The notes beneath the pieces were generated by a model that saw nothing but the letters and a program-made list of their open reading frames with translations, was not told the origin of the DNA and searched no databases. The position numbers were made by a program, and so were the translations under genes. A stretch of DNA of 5,622 nt, taken from contig QNAU01000089.1 in NCBI GenBank assembly GCA_003641545.1, forward strand, positions 1 to 5,622. The letters are read 5' to 3'. Shown here one piece after another: positions 1 to 5,388 of this stretch. Positions within the stretch are counted from its first letter, which is position 1; each line of letters begins with the position of its first letter. Source of the stretch: Thermotoga sp. GTDB taxonomy: Bacteria; Thermotogota; Thermotogae; B21-G9.

Positions 1-932
1 CCTTTTTCCCCTTCGACCATTTCCAGCTTTGGATCTGATAGTATGGTTTTGAACACCTCTTCGACATCGTCTTCATTTTTCAAACGATCCATCAGATACT
101 TTTTCAATTCGCATTCTCTCATCGGATGTCTTTTAATCAAGGATATAACAGATTTTACCACATCTTTCGATCCCGCATGAAATTCCCCCTCCGGGATGTA
201 AGCCATGCTCTTTCCAGATAGTATCCGTTCAGCCAAGCTTATTTTTTCATCCTTCGGTATCCTGACCCAAGGTTCCGCCGGAGGTCTGATGGGAACATTT
301 ATGAACACCTCATCCGGTTTTATCCTGTCTATCGATGATCTCAATTTGCGCAGGTTCTCGGGTGTGTCATTCACACCATCCATGAGCATAACTTCCAACC
401 AAATTTGATTTTTGAATCTCCCCCTGAAACTCACCATTCCTTCCAGAACGACATTGAAACTCAGATCCCTGACAGGTCTGTTTATGAATCTGAAACTTCT
501 CTCATCCCAGGCGTCCAAAGATGGAAGAACCACGTCCACATTTGAGAGTTCTTCCTGAAGATCACTCCTGTAGAGAAGAGAACCGTTGGTTATGACCGCA
601 AGTCTCGTACCGATGATTCTCTTGATACCCTCCACAAGATCGCCTATCCTTGAATAAAGAAGTGGTTCCCCTTCCCCAACGATCGTCACGGTGTCGAAAT
701 TTCCACCGATTCTTTTCACCATCTCTTCGAATTCCTCGAGTATACCGCTCAGAGGGAAGTATTCCTTCCTCTCATTCGTCAAATTGGATGTTTTCCCAAG
801 CTGACAGTATATGCAAGAATAATTGCAAGTTTTGAATGGAATTGGACTCACACCGAGCGATCTTCCCAAACGTCTCGACGGAACGGGACCGTAAACGTAT
901 CTGAATTCACCATCTTCTCCCGTATCCACCAC
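1..932 (-). CDS. Radical SAM protein, COG0731-like (C-terminus off left edge)
   Basis: Reading right to left, 310 codons are open without a stop and continue past base 1, so the protein is C-terminally incomplete here. The N-terminal YVYGPVPSRRLG motif followed by PFKTC is typical of the COG0731 group of radical SAM proteins. The cluster-binding cysteines are C36, C40 and C43 (CNYSCIYC), which would hold a 4Fe-4S cluster that cleaves S-adenosylmethionine. A GEGEP motif at about residues 88-92 fits the SAM-binding step. ITNGS and the LPSLDA stretch match later barrel strands. The visible C-terminal part (from about residue 265) looks helical, perhaps a small winged-helix-like domain. The substrate is unknown. 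I chose GTG at 932 because GAAGAGG (944-938) lies five bases upstream; GTG 929 or in-frame ATGs at 1016 and 1046 are alternatives. The start overlaps the end of the ferredoxin gene, so translation is probably coupled and the ferredoxin is a plausible electron donor (inference). Confidence 0.9.
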   Translation of the reverse strand, partial: MVDTGEDGEFRYVYGPVPSRRLGRSLGVSPIPFKTCNYSCIYCQLGKTSNLTNERKEYFPLSGILEEFEEMVKRIGGNFDTVTIVGEGEPLLYSRIGDLVEGIKRIIGTRLAVITNGSLLYRSDLQEELSNVDVVLPSLDAWDERSFRFINRPVRDLSFNVVLEGMVSFRGRFKNQIWLEVMLMDGVNDTPENLRKLRSSIDRIKPDEVFINVPIRPPAEPWVRIPKDEKISLAERILSGKSMAYIPEGEFHAGSKDVVKSVISLIKRHPMRECELKKYLMDRLKNEDDVEEVFKTILSDPKLEMVEGEK

Positions 933-1218
933 CTCTGCCTCTTCTACCCATGCCTCTACCCATACCACGACCCACGCCTCTTCCCATTCCTCTACCCATA
1001 CCTCTTCCCATTCCATATCCCATGCCTCTGAGCATTGGATTCTCATAGTTCGGTCTTATGGCTTGCTTTGGACAAACGTCGAAACATATTCCACACCTCG
1101 TGCATTTGAAATTGTCTATCCTCGCCTTTCCGTTCACGAGGGTTATGGCACCTGGAACGGGACATTTGTCCACACATATTCCACAACCTGTACAAAGGTC
1201 TTCCCTAACCCATGGCAT
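907..1218 (-). CDS. Two-[4Fe-4S] ferredoxin with Gly/Met/Arg repeat tail
   Basis: This is a 103-residue protein. Two classic motifs are visible: C9-x2-C12-x2-C15-x3-C19-P and C39-x2-C42-x2-C45-x3-C49-P. They predict a bacterial-type ferredoxin fold with two 4Fe-4S clusters acting as a soluble electron carrier. Residues 64-103 form a low-complexity tail with repeated GMGR units ending in GGGYGRRW. That tail is not part of a normal ferredoxin and is probably disordered and strongly basic. The start is chosen at ATG 1218 because GGGGTGAT (1230-1223) then works as its ribosome binding site; GTG 1227 and ATG 1224 lie inside that site. The gene follows azlD after about 47 bases and overlaps the radical SAM start by 26 bases, which suggests a functional pair. 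Similar Gly/Arg/Met tails occur, from memory, in small proteins near Mrp/NBP35-type and NifX-like iron-sulfur genes, but no such gene is in view. The exact redox partner is unknown. Confidence 0.92.
   Translation of the reverse strand: MPWVREDLCTGCGICVDKCPVPGAITLVNGKARIDNFKCTRCGICFDVCPKQAIRPNYENPMLRGMGYGMGRGMGRGMGRGVGRGMGRGMGRRGRGGGYGRRW
938..944 (-). promoter_or_regulatory. Ribosome binding site for radical SAM gene, inside ferredoxin gene
   Basis: GAAGAGG lies five bases before GTG 932 (and eight before GTG 929). It is embedded in the end of the ferredoxin repeat tail. Other GAGG stretches occur in the repeat, so this site is the best-placed candidate and not a unique one. It favours a start near 932 over the in-frame ATG codons at 1016 and 1046, where the resulting extra N-terminal residues would not resemble the family. 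Confidence 0.45.
949..1029 (-). repeat. 12-bp in-frame tandem repeat encoding the GMGR tail
   Basis: On the minus strand, six or seven copies of a degenerate 12-base unit GGN-AGA-GGN-ATG follow one another inside the ferredoxin gene. Copies differ mainly at third codon positions; one has GTG for ATG, one CGT for AGA and one TAT for AGA. The encoded unit is Gly-Arg-Gly-Met. Keeping the amino acids while varying synonymous bases suggests that the peptide is under selection, not only the DNA. The last copies also supply purine-rich GAGG stretches that can serve as ribosome binding sites for the radical SAM gene. Confidence 0.9.
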
Positions 1219-1222
1219 GTAC

Positions 1223-1230
1223 ATCACCCC
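1223..1230 (-). promoter_or_regulatory. Ribosome binding site deciding the ferredoxin start
   Basis: GGGGTGAT matches the extended anti-Shine-Dalgarno complement (GGAGGTGAT) with one change and is followed by GTAC and ATG 1218. Because the site itself contains the GTG (1227) and ATG (1224) codons, those two are unlikely to be the start. Confidence 0.5.
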
Positions 1231-1265
1231 GTTTCATGCTATTTATGAAGTGCATATATATGATA

Positions 1266-1592
1266 TCACAGATTCGGAAAGATGAGTGAGAGTAAAAAAT
1301 GTATTAGAACTCCAATTAATATAGACAACCCAAGATTTCTCCAGAGCTTATAAAATATGAAGACACTGCAAAGTGTGAAGATGGCTACGGGGAGATCGAG
1401 AAAACCCGTTGTGGACGACATGAAGGATGTTATGAAGAGGGCGGATATGATGGCGATCGATGAATTCGATAGAAATTCCGCGAATTTATCGAGCTTGATC
1501 CTGTTCCTGAAAACTATCGGTAGAAATCTCATGAGATACGTTGAAACAGCGACCATCCCTATAACGAGAAGGTGAATCATCTTCTCATTCAT
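1266..1592 (-). CDS. azlD: AzlD-family small subunit of branched-chain amino-acid exporter
   Basis: This is a 108-residue, very hydrophobic protein with about four membrane segments (roughly 6-27, 44-58, 65-82 and 88-105). The TYLMRFLPIVF stretch at about 18-28 and the following short basic/amphipathic part fit the AzlD family (PF05437), which is usually 95-115 residues. Known members pair with AzlC to export branched-chain amino acids or their analogues across the inner membrane. The partner gene azlC lies directly upstream and overlaps by 8 bases, which is the standard arrangement for this two-part transporter. ATG 1592 is well placed behind AGGGGG (1605-1600) with a seven-base spacer. The actual substrate cannot be read from sequence. 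Confidence 0.9.
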   Translation of the reverse strand: MNEKMIHLLVIGMVAVSTYLMRFLPIVFRNRIKLDKFAEFLSNSSIAIISALFITSFMSSTTGFLDLPVAIFTLCSVFIFYKLWRNLGLSILIGVLIHFLLSLIFPNL

Positions 1593-2256
1593 TCTCTTTC
1601 CCCCTGAGAAGGTTCACGATCATGGGACTCAGAATCCCCGCGAGTAATATCCCAAGTGAAGCTTGATTCAGAAGGTAAAACATCCCAGCTATGAATCCCC
1701 CAAGGATGGCAGATCCTATTTCTCTTCGGTTCAGGTGAGGTATGAGTAATCCGAAGAACAGGGACACCAGCGAGAAGGATAACGAACGTGAAAGAGAATC
1801 ATATTCCAGCAGTTTCGAACTTCCAAATGCTCCAACCATGGTTCCGACGATCCATGAGAAATAAGCTCCTATCTCGAGACCGATCAACATCTTCTCGTCC
1901 CCTTCTTGGTTGACCGATGTGGCGAAAACTTCATCCGTCAATCCAAAAGCTGTTAGATGTGGAACGCTGATCTTTATCTTGTGAGCCACGATAGAACTGT
2001 ATATTATGTGTCTCATGTTCAAAAACACGGGTATTATGAAAGCCATGAGATGCGATGAATTCATCAAAGTTATGAGAGCGAATTGGCTGGACCCGGCGAA
2101 TATGAGAACCGATATGAGGACCGTTTCAAGTGGTGCGAATCCCAAGGAAACTGCGGAAGAACCGAACGCCATTCCAACGGGAATGTATCCGAGCATTATC
2201 GGAAGACTCAAAATTATTCCTTTTTTGAGGTTTGAAAATCCAGTGTTACGGTTCAA
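1585..2256 (-). CDS. azlC: AzlC-family large subunit of branched-chain amino-acid exporter
   Basis: The family marks are clear: a first membrane segment with LPIMLGYIPVGMAFG (about residues 18-32), FAGSSQFA at 53-60, NMRH at 80-83 and LTDE at 106-109, followed by four more hydrophobic segments. Length (223 residues) is normal for AzlC (PF03591). With AzlD it should form an inner-membrane exporter of branched-chain amino acids. I start it at TTG 2256 because GGGAGGAG (2273-2266) sits nine bases upstream. GTG 2277 would add seven residues (MREEWRR) but has only a weak GGA in front. Either start overlaps the end of galK (11 or 32 bases), so translation is probably coupled to galK. The 3' end overlaps azlD. 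Confidence 0.93.
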   Translation of the reverse strand: MNRNTGFSNLKKGIILSLPIMLGYIPVGMAFGSSAVSLGFAPLETVLISVLIFAGSSQFALITLMNSSHLMAFIIPVFLNMRHIIYSSIVAHKIKISVPHLTAFGLTDEVFATSVNQEGDEKMLIGLEIGAYFSWIVGTMVGAFGSSKLLEYDSLSRSLSFSLVSLFFGLLIPHLNRREIGSAILGGFIAGMFYLLNQASLGILLAGILSPMIVNLLRGKENE

Positions 2257-3325
2257 CCTCCTCCACTCCTCCCGCACTTTTCAAATCCAAATAATCCAAA
2301 TTTCTACCGAACATCCTTCTGTATGATTCTCTCAGTCTCCCGAATATTTCGTTGAACCTTCCCTTCTTGACAAGAACTATTATTCCTCCACCGAATCCAC
2401 CGCCGACCATTCTCGCACCCGCAACGGATTCACATTCACGCAGAAAATCCACTATGAAATCGACCTCTTCGCATGAAACTTCGTAAAGATCCCTAAGACT
2501 GTAATGTGATTCGTATAGCAACCTTCCGAGTTCGATCATCTCACCTCTTTTCAGATGTTCGACACTTTCCAAAACCCTCCTGTTTTCCTCCAGAACATGT
2601 GTTCCTCTTTTTCTCAATTTCTCATCTTTCAGATCTTTGAGATCATCGATGGCGAGTTCCCGAAAACTCCTTTTTCCGAGGATCTTCAAGATTTCCTCGC
2701 ATTCTCTTCTTCTTCTGTTGTATTCGGAGAAGGATAGCTCATGTTTCACCTTGGAATCTATCAATTTGAATTCAAATTCTCCAAGATTCAACGGGATGTA
2801 TTCGAATTCCATCTTCATCGTATCCAAGAATATGGCATTATCTTTTCTTCCGAATACCGCGGTGAATTGATCCATCACACCGCATCTCACCCCGACGAAT
2901 TCCACTTCCGCCTTTCTCGCAATGCGAACCAGTTCCATCTTAGCTATTCCGTAATTCATGATTTTCGACAGACCGTATCCCACCGAAACCTCGAGAGCTG
3001 CAGAACTTGAAAGCCCCACGCCCATCGGAAGATTCGATTCGACATGTATTTCCATGGGATCAACTTTGTATCCATCCTCTTCAAAAGCCCACACAACTCC
3101 AATGATGTAATCCACCCATTTTCCCGTTCTCTTTATCTCATCGGATTCGAAATGCTCGTCGAAATATTCGGAATACACGATGAATCTGTGCGAATTGGAT
3201 CTTCTCAATTTCACCTGGACGTGCATATCTATGGAAAATGGAAGAACGAAACCGTCGTTGTAATCCGTATGTTCACCTATTATGTTTACTCTACCCGGAG
3301 CCCGGAATTTCCTCCATTCCTCCAC
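2246..3325 (-). CDS. galK: Galactokinase
   Basis: This GHMP-family kinase phosphorylates alpha-D-galactose at C1 with ATP, the entry step of the Leloir pathway in the cytoplasm. The N-terminal galactokinase signature is present: GRVNIIGEHTDYN at 11-23, with catalytic R12 and galactose-binding D21 by family analogy. The ATP loop LPMGVGLSSSAALE spans 99-112, the catalytic base D152 lies in GVMDQF, and the third GHMP motif GGGFGGG spans 308-314. The length of 359 residues is close to the usual 350-390, and the protein is complete. GTG 3325 is well supported by GGGAGGG (3338-3332) with a six-base spacer. No galT, galE or galactosidase gene is visible; instead azlC, azlD, the ferredoxin and the radical SAM gene follow with overlaps or a short gap. 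A related GHMP sugar kinase with another substrate is possible, but the signature makes galactokinase by far the best call. Confidence 0.96.
   Translation of the reverse strand: MEEWRKFRAPGRVNIIGEHTDYNDGFVLPFSIDMHVQVKLRRSNSHRFIVYSEYFDEHFESDEIKRTGKWVDYIIGVVWAFEEDGYKVDPMEIHVESNLPMGVGLSSSAALEVSVGYGLSKIMNYGIAKMELVRIARKAEVEFVGVRCGVMDQFTAVFGRKDNAIFLDTMKMEFEYIPLNLGEFEFKLIDSKVKHELSFSEYNRRRRECEEILKILGKRSFRELAIDDLKDLKDEKLRKRGTHVLEENRRVLESVEHLKRGEMIELGRLLYESHYSLRDLYEVSCEEVDFIVDFLRECESVAGARMVGGGFGGGIIVLVKKGRFNEIFGRLRESYRRMFGRNLDYLDLKSAGGVEEVEP
2266..2273 (-). promoter_or_regulatory. Ribosome binding site favouring TTG start of azlC
   Basis: GGGAGGAG lies nine bases before TTG 2256, within the last codons of galK. 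A second purine run (GGAGGAGG) abuts the TTG directly. GTG 2277 lies just upstream of the site and cannot use it. Confidence 0.5.
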
Positions 3326-3331
3326 GGTTAT

Positions 3332-3338
3332 CCCTCCC
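3332..3338 (-). promoter_or_regulatory. Ribosome binding site of galK (GTG start)
   Basis: GGGAGGG is six bases upstream of GTG 3325. It supports the GTG as the true galK start; there is no nearby in-frame ATG that fits as well. Confidence 0.7.
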
Positions 3339-3386
3339 GGCTCGCAGAATTCGATCTATCATACCACACAAAAAAGTTGAGTTGAT

Positions 3387-3416
3387 ATGATATAATATGT
3401 GCAAAGAGAATATGAA
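3387..3416 (-). promoter_or_regulatory. Possible galK-operon promoter
   Basis: On the minus strand, TTCATA (3416-3411, four of six matches to TTGACA) is followed after 18 bases by TATCAT (3392-3387, five of six matches to TATAAT). It would start transcription near 3380, giving a leader of about 55 bases before galK. The region is AT-rich and other pairings are possible, so this is only a candidate. Confidence 0.3.
3388..3396 (+). promoter_or_regulatory. Extended -10 promoter for the small membrane-protein gene
   Basis: TGATATAAT is a perfect extended -10 element (TGnTATAAT). No good -35 hexamer lies 16-18 bases upstream, which is common for extended -10 promoters. Transcription would begin near 3403, giving a leader of about 130 bases before the TTG start at 3535. 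It overlaps the candidate promoter of the opposite strand. Confidence 0.5.
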
Positions 3417-3508
3417 TCCTTCCAATTGATCCTCAGACAGTTTCCTCCGGTATCAACCTCGAATGGATTCTCAAAGGAAACGGAATAAATCCCGATCTTT
3501 GAAAATCG

Positions 3509-3530
3509 ACCTCTTCACGAGGGGAGGTGA
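3509..3530 (+). promoter_or_regulatory. Ribosome binding site with possible masking hairpin
   Basis: GGGGAGGTGA (3521-3530) is a near-perfect ribosome binding site; its GGAGG core is seven bases before TTG 3535 and so sets the start of the following gene. Just upstream, ACCTC (3509-3513) can pair with GAGGT (3524-3528) and hide the site. Alternatively CCTC (3510-3513) pairs with GAGG (3519-3522) and leaves it open. The site itself is strong; the switching idea is only an inference from short stems. Confidence 0.55.
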
Positions 3531-3534
3531 ATCT

Positions 3535-3789
3535 TTGAGAATCCTTCAACTCCTCAATCTTCTCCTCACCTGGTTTTTCCTTTCCTTTCTTCCAAAGTTC
3601 GTGGCGCTCGCCATGGTGTTTTCTGCCCTGAGAAATTTCATGGATGGAACGCTCGATCCAATAAAGATGGCACTGATATTCCAATTCGGGATGATTTTCA
3701 TACCGAAACTGATTGACGTGGTGGCTAAGATTGGCATCTCAACTTATGTATCGGGAACAGAGGATCGTGATGAAGATGATGAGAGCTGA
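3535..3789 (+). CDS. Small membrane protein of unknown function
   Basis: I do not recognise this 84-residue protein. It starts at TTG 3535, which is dictated by the ribosome binding site at 3521-3530; the reading frame stays open upstream to an ATG at 3463, but that start lacks a good site and would add a basic, unconvincing stretch. Residues 3-32 are strongly hydrophobic (one long or two short membrane segments with a central P20-K21), residues 42-68 form another hydrophobic segment with P57, and residues 75-84 make an acidic tail (EDRDEDDES). The short loop between the hydrophobic parts holds R33 to D41. It has its own extended -10 promoter and a terminator five bases after its stop, so it appears to be a single-gene unit, divergent from galK. 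A role as an accessory or regulatory membrane protein is possible but unsupported. Confidence 0.7.
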   Translation: MRILQLLNLLLTWFFLSFLPKFVALAMVFSALRNFMDGTLDPIKMALIFQFGMIFIPKLIDVVAKIGISTYVSGTEDRDEDDES

Positions 3790-3793
3790 TCTT

Positions 3794-3818
3794 CCCCTGC
3801 CTCAAGGCAGGGGTTTTT
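3794..3818 (+). terminator. Intrinsic terminator after small membrane-protein gene
   Basis: A perfect 8-bp GC-rich stem, CCCCTGCC / GGCAGGGG, with a four-base TCAA loop is followed directly by five T. It begins five bases after the stop codon at 3787-3789. It isolates the small gene from the HAD hydrolase gene downstream. Confidence 0.92.
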
Positions 3819-3832
3819 CGTTGATGATCGTT

Positions 3833-3838
3833 TATAAT
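3833..3838 (+). promoter_or_regulatory. -10 element, probable promoter of HAD hydrolase gene
   Basis: TATAAT lies about 32 bases before the gene start, between the upstream terminator and the ribosome binding site. It would give a leader of 20-25 bases. A convincing -35 hexamer at normal spacing is not visible because that position falls in the terminator arm, so the strength is uncertain. Confidence 0.45.
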
Positions 3839-3864
3839 AAGTAATAATCATATTCGAGGGAGGG

Positions 3865-4920
3865 ATGACGATGGGATTTGTCAGATTGTCCGAACAACAG
3901 CTGAGAGAGGATCCGGAATATCAGCTCAGGAATTTTAGGAGAACGAAGGATTTCCTCGTGGCTATAGACACGGATGGATGTATAACGGACAACATGAACG
4001 GAAAGCAGATGCTCATATTTCATCCCCATTTCATGGAGTTCTACAATCTGTGGGACATAGAATCCTACTTCAGGGAGGTGGCGGAATATTACAACCTCTT
4101 CTCCGTTCACAGAGGATGCAACAGATTCATAGCCGTACAGTTGACCCTGAAGGCATTGGAATCCAGAGAAGATGTAAAAAAGGTGATGGAGGAGAAAAAA
4201 GTCAAACTTCCGGATGTGAAGATGGTGGATGATTTTATAGAGTATGTCAAGAAGAACAAGCTTGGACTTGGGAATCCAAGTCTTGAGAAATACATAAACG
4301 AGGAAAAACCAAAGTTCTTTCCCCTTTACAAACTGCTCGGTTGGAGCGAAGCGGTTAACAGAACCTTTCCACACATATCCGCAAAGATCCCACCGTTCGA
4401 GAATTTCAAGCCCGCATTGGAATTGATGGCACAGCATGCGGATATAGTAGTTGTTTCACAGACACCCTATGAGGATCTCGCAGATTACTGGGAGAGAAAC
4501 GGAATAGCGGATTATGTTACCACCATAGCTGGACAGGAGATGGGAACGAAAGCTCATCACATAGAGGTTGCCAAAAAAGTTGGTGGATACGCGGATGACG
4601 AAGTTTTGATGATAGGAGATGCGAGTGGAGATTTGAAGGCTGTCAAATCCAACGGTGGCCTGTTCTATCCGGTGATACCGGAGAAAGAAGAAGAATCCTG
4701 GATCAGATTCAAGGAAGAATCATTCGAGGTTTTCCTCAAGAAGGAATATTCGGGTGAATACGAGAAAAAGCTCATAGATGAATTCAACTCCATGCTTCCG
4801 GAAGTTCCACCCTGGGAGGAACCGAACTATGATCATGTGGAATCATACAGAAAAAGGCAAGAGTTGAGAAAATCGCTCTACGAGCGTTTCAATCCTGAGG
4901 GAAGACTCTTGATATTATGA
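3865..4920 (+). CDS. HAD-superfamily hydrolase with large cap insertion
   Basis: All four haloacid dehalogenase motifs are present: I, D35-x-D37 in AIDTDGCITDN (D35 nucleophile, D37 acid/base); II, S198 in VVVSQTP; III, K229 in GTKAH; IV, G251-D252-x3-D256 in MIGDASGD. This predicts a magnesium-dependent phosphatase-like enzyme in the cytoplasm. About 155 residues separate motifs I and II, so it has a large C1-type cap, with FHPHFMEFYNLW (52-63) and HRGCNRF (82-88) as likely substrate-contacting conserved patches. The C-terminal 75 residues (DEFNSMLPEVPPWEEPNYDH and beyond) extend past the usual core. I recall similar proteins in Thermotogota, Firmicutes and Planctomycetes with no known substrate; a sugar phosphate is plausible only by analogy. 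ATG 3865 is the longest start; ATG 3871, seven bases behind the GGAGG core of GGGAGGG (3858-3864), fits better. It appears monocistronic, bounded by terminators. Confidence 0.92.
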   Translation: MTMGFVRLSEQQLREDPEYQLRNFRRTKDFLVAIDTDGCITDNMNGKQMLIFHPHFMEFYNLWDIESYFREVAEYYNLFSVHRGCNRFIAVQLTLKALESREDVKKVMEEKKVKLPDVKMVDDFIEYVKKNKLGLGNPSLEKYINEEKPKFFPLYKLLGWSEAVNRTFPHISAKIPPFENFKPALELMAQHADIVVVSQTPYEDLADYWERNGIADYVTTIAGQEMGTKAHHIEVAKKVGGYADDEVLMIGDASGDLKAVKSNGGLFYPVIPEKEEESWIRFKEESFEVFLKKEYSGEYEKKLIDEFNSMLPEVPPWEEPNYDHVESYRKRQELRKSLYERFNPEGRLLIL

Positions 4921-4941
4921 AAAGCCCCGAAAGGGGCTTTT
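4920..4941. terminator. Bidirectional intrinsic terminator between convergent genes
   Basis: AAAAGCCCC and GGGGCTTTT form a perfect 9-bp stem around a GAAA loop. The outer A and T runs provide a T tract on both strands, so it can terminate the HAD gene rightward and the PPC-domain gene leftward. The hairpin uses the last A of the HAD stop codon and the last base of the PPC gene stop codon, so there is no spare base between the two genes. Confidence 0.92.
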
Positions 4942-5363
4942 CATGATTCCGCGGTCAAGGGTGTGTATCCACCTTTTTCCATCCTCTTCAGTTTCAGTTT
5001 GGGAATCAGAATGAAGAGTTCGACTGTGTTGTTAACCGTTGCATCGAACAGGTGACCTCCTATCATTTTTTTGTCTGGACTTGCGAGACCGACGTGTACA
5101 TGCGCGAATATGTCTTCATCCTTCACGGCTATGTTACCGTTCATGGAGATCAATTCATACGCCGTTCCTTCTATCCTTTCAGTTTCATATTTGCTCCCAC
5201 CGAACCACCCTATTTCAAAATTTCTCAGCATACCAACTCCGTTCAATATCACCCCACTCGTTATTCCCTCATCCTTCAGTATACTGTAAAGGACGTCGTA
5301 GAAACTTTCTCCATCGTCCATCCTTATGAAAAGCGTTTCTCCAACCTTCAAATGTTCAGCCAT
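4941..5363 (-). CDS. PPC-domain (DUF296) protein
   Basis: The 140-residue protein is a stand-alone PPC/DUF296 domain (PF03479). Family marks are GVILNGVGMLRNFEIGWF at about 37-54, FAHVHVGLASPD at 86-97 and GGHL at 102-105. H88, H90 and H104 are positioned as the usual metal-site histidines. Length is normal for bacterial and archaeal members, which known structures show as trimers. In plants the same domain is joined to AT-hook motifs and acts in DNA-binding proteins; no AT-hook or other DNA-binding motif is visible here, so a DNA-binding role should not be assumed. ATG 5363 has an excellent ribosome binding site, GAGGAGGT (5379-5372), with an eight-base spacer. It follows the partial upstream gene by 25 bases and is probably cotranscribed with it. 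Biological role is unknown. Confidence 0.9.
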   Translation of the reverse strand: MAEHLKVGETLFIRMDDGESFYDVLYSILKDEGITSGVILNGVGMLRNFEIGWFGGSKYETERIEGTAYELISMNGNIAVKDEDIFAHVHVGLASPDKKMIGGHLFDATVNNTVELFILIPKLKLKRMEKGGYTPLTAES

Positions 5364-5388
5364 GAAAAAATACCTCCTCGATCTAAAA

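Noticed and set aside
205..835. Plus-strand open frames at 205-408 and 650-835
   Set aside because: They are shadows of the radical SAM gene on the minus strand, which is open across the whole stretch.
949..1029. The tandem repeat as a CRISPR array or binding-site array
   Set aside because: Units are 12 bases with no spacers, in frame with the ferredoxin and conserved at the peptide level; this is a coding repeat.
1219..1265. A separate promoter between azlD and the ferredoxin gene
   Set aside because: The 47-base gap is AT-rich (TATATATG, CATAAAT on the minus strand), but no -35/-10 pair with acceptable spacing stands out, so read-through from galK-azlCD is the simpler view.
1058..1285. 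Plus-strand open frames opposite the ferredoxin (also 1063-1248)
   Set aside because: They lie antisense to the two cysteine cluster motifs and have no family features.
2006..3385. Several plus-strand open frames (2006-2326, 2555-2737, 2637-2870, 2741-3010, 3044-3385)
   Set aside because: All are antisense to galK or azlC, which carry full family motifs.
3463..3534. N-terminal extension of the small membrane protein from ATG 3463
   Set aside because: The frame is open, but there is no good ribosome binding site at 3463, while a near-perfect one directly precedes TTG 3535.
3433..3684. An 83-codon minus-strand open frame and an overlapping 63-codon one (3546-3737)
   Set aside because: Both are opposite the small membrane-protein gene, which has the better ribosome binding site, promoter and terminator. 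The minus-strand products look compositionally random.
3832..4437. A 201-codon open frame on the minus strand
   Set aside because: It is fully antisense to the HAD hydrolase, whose motifs I and cap patches lie on the plus strand; the antisense protein shows no recognisable motif and is a coding shadow.
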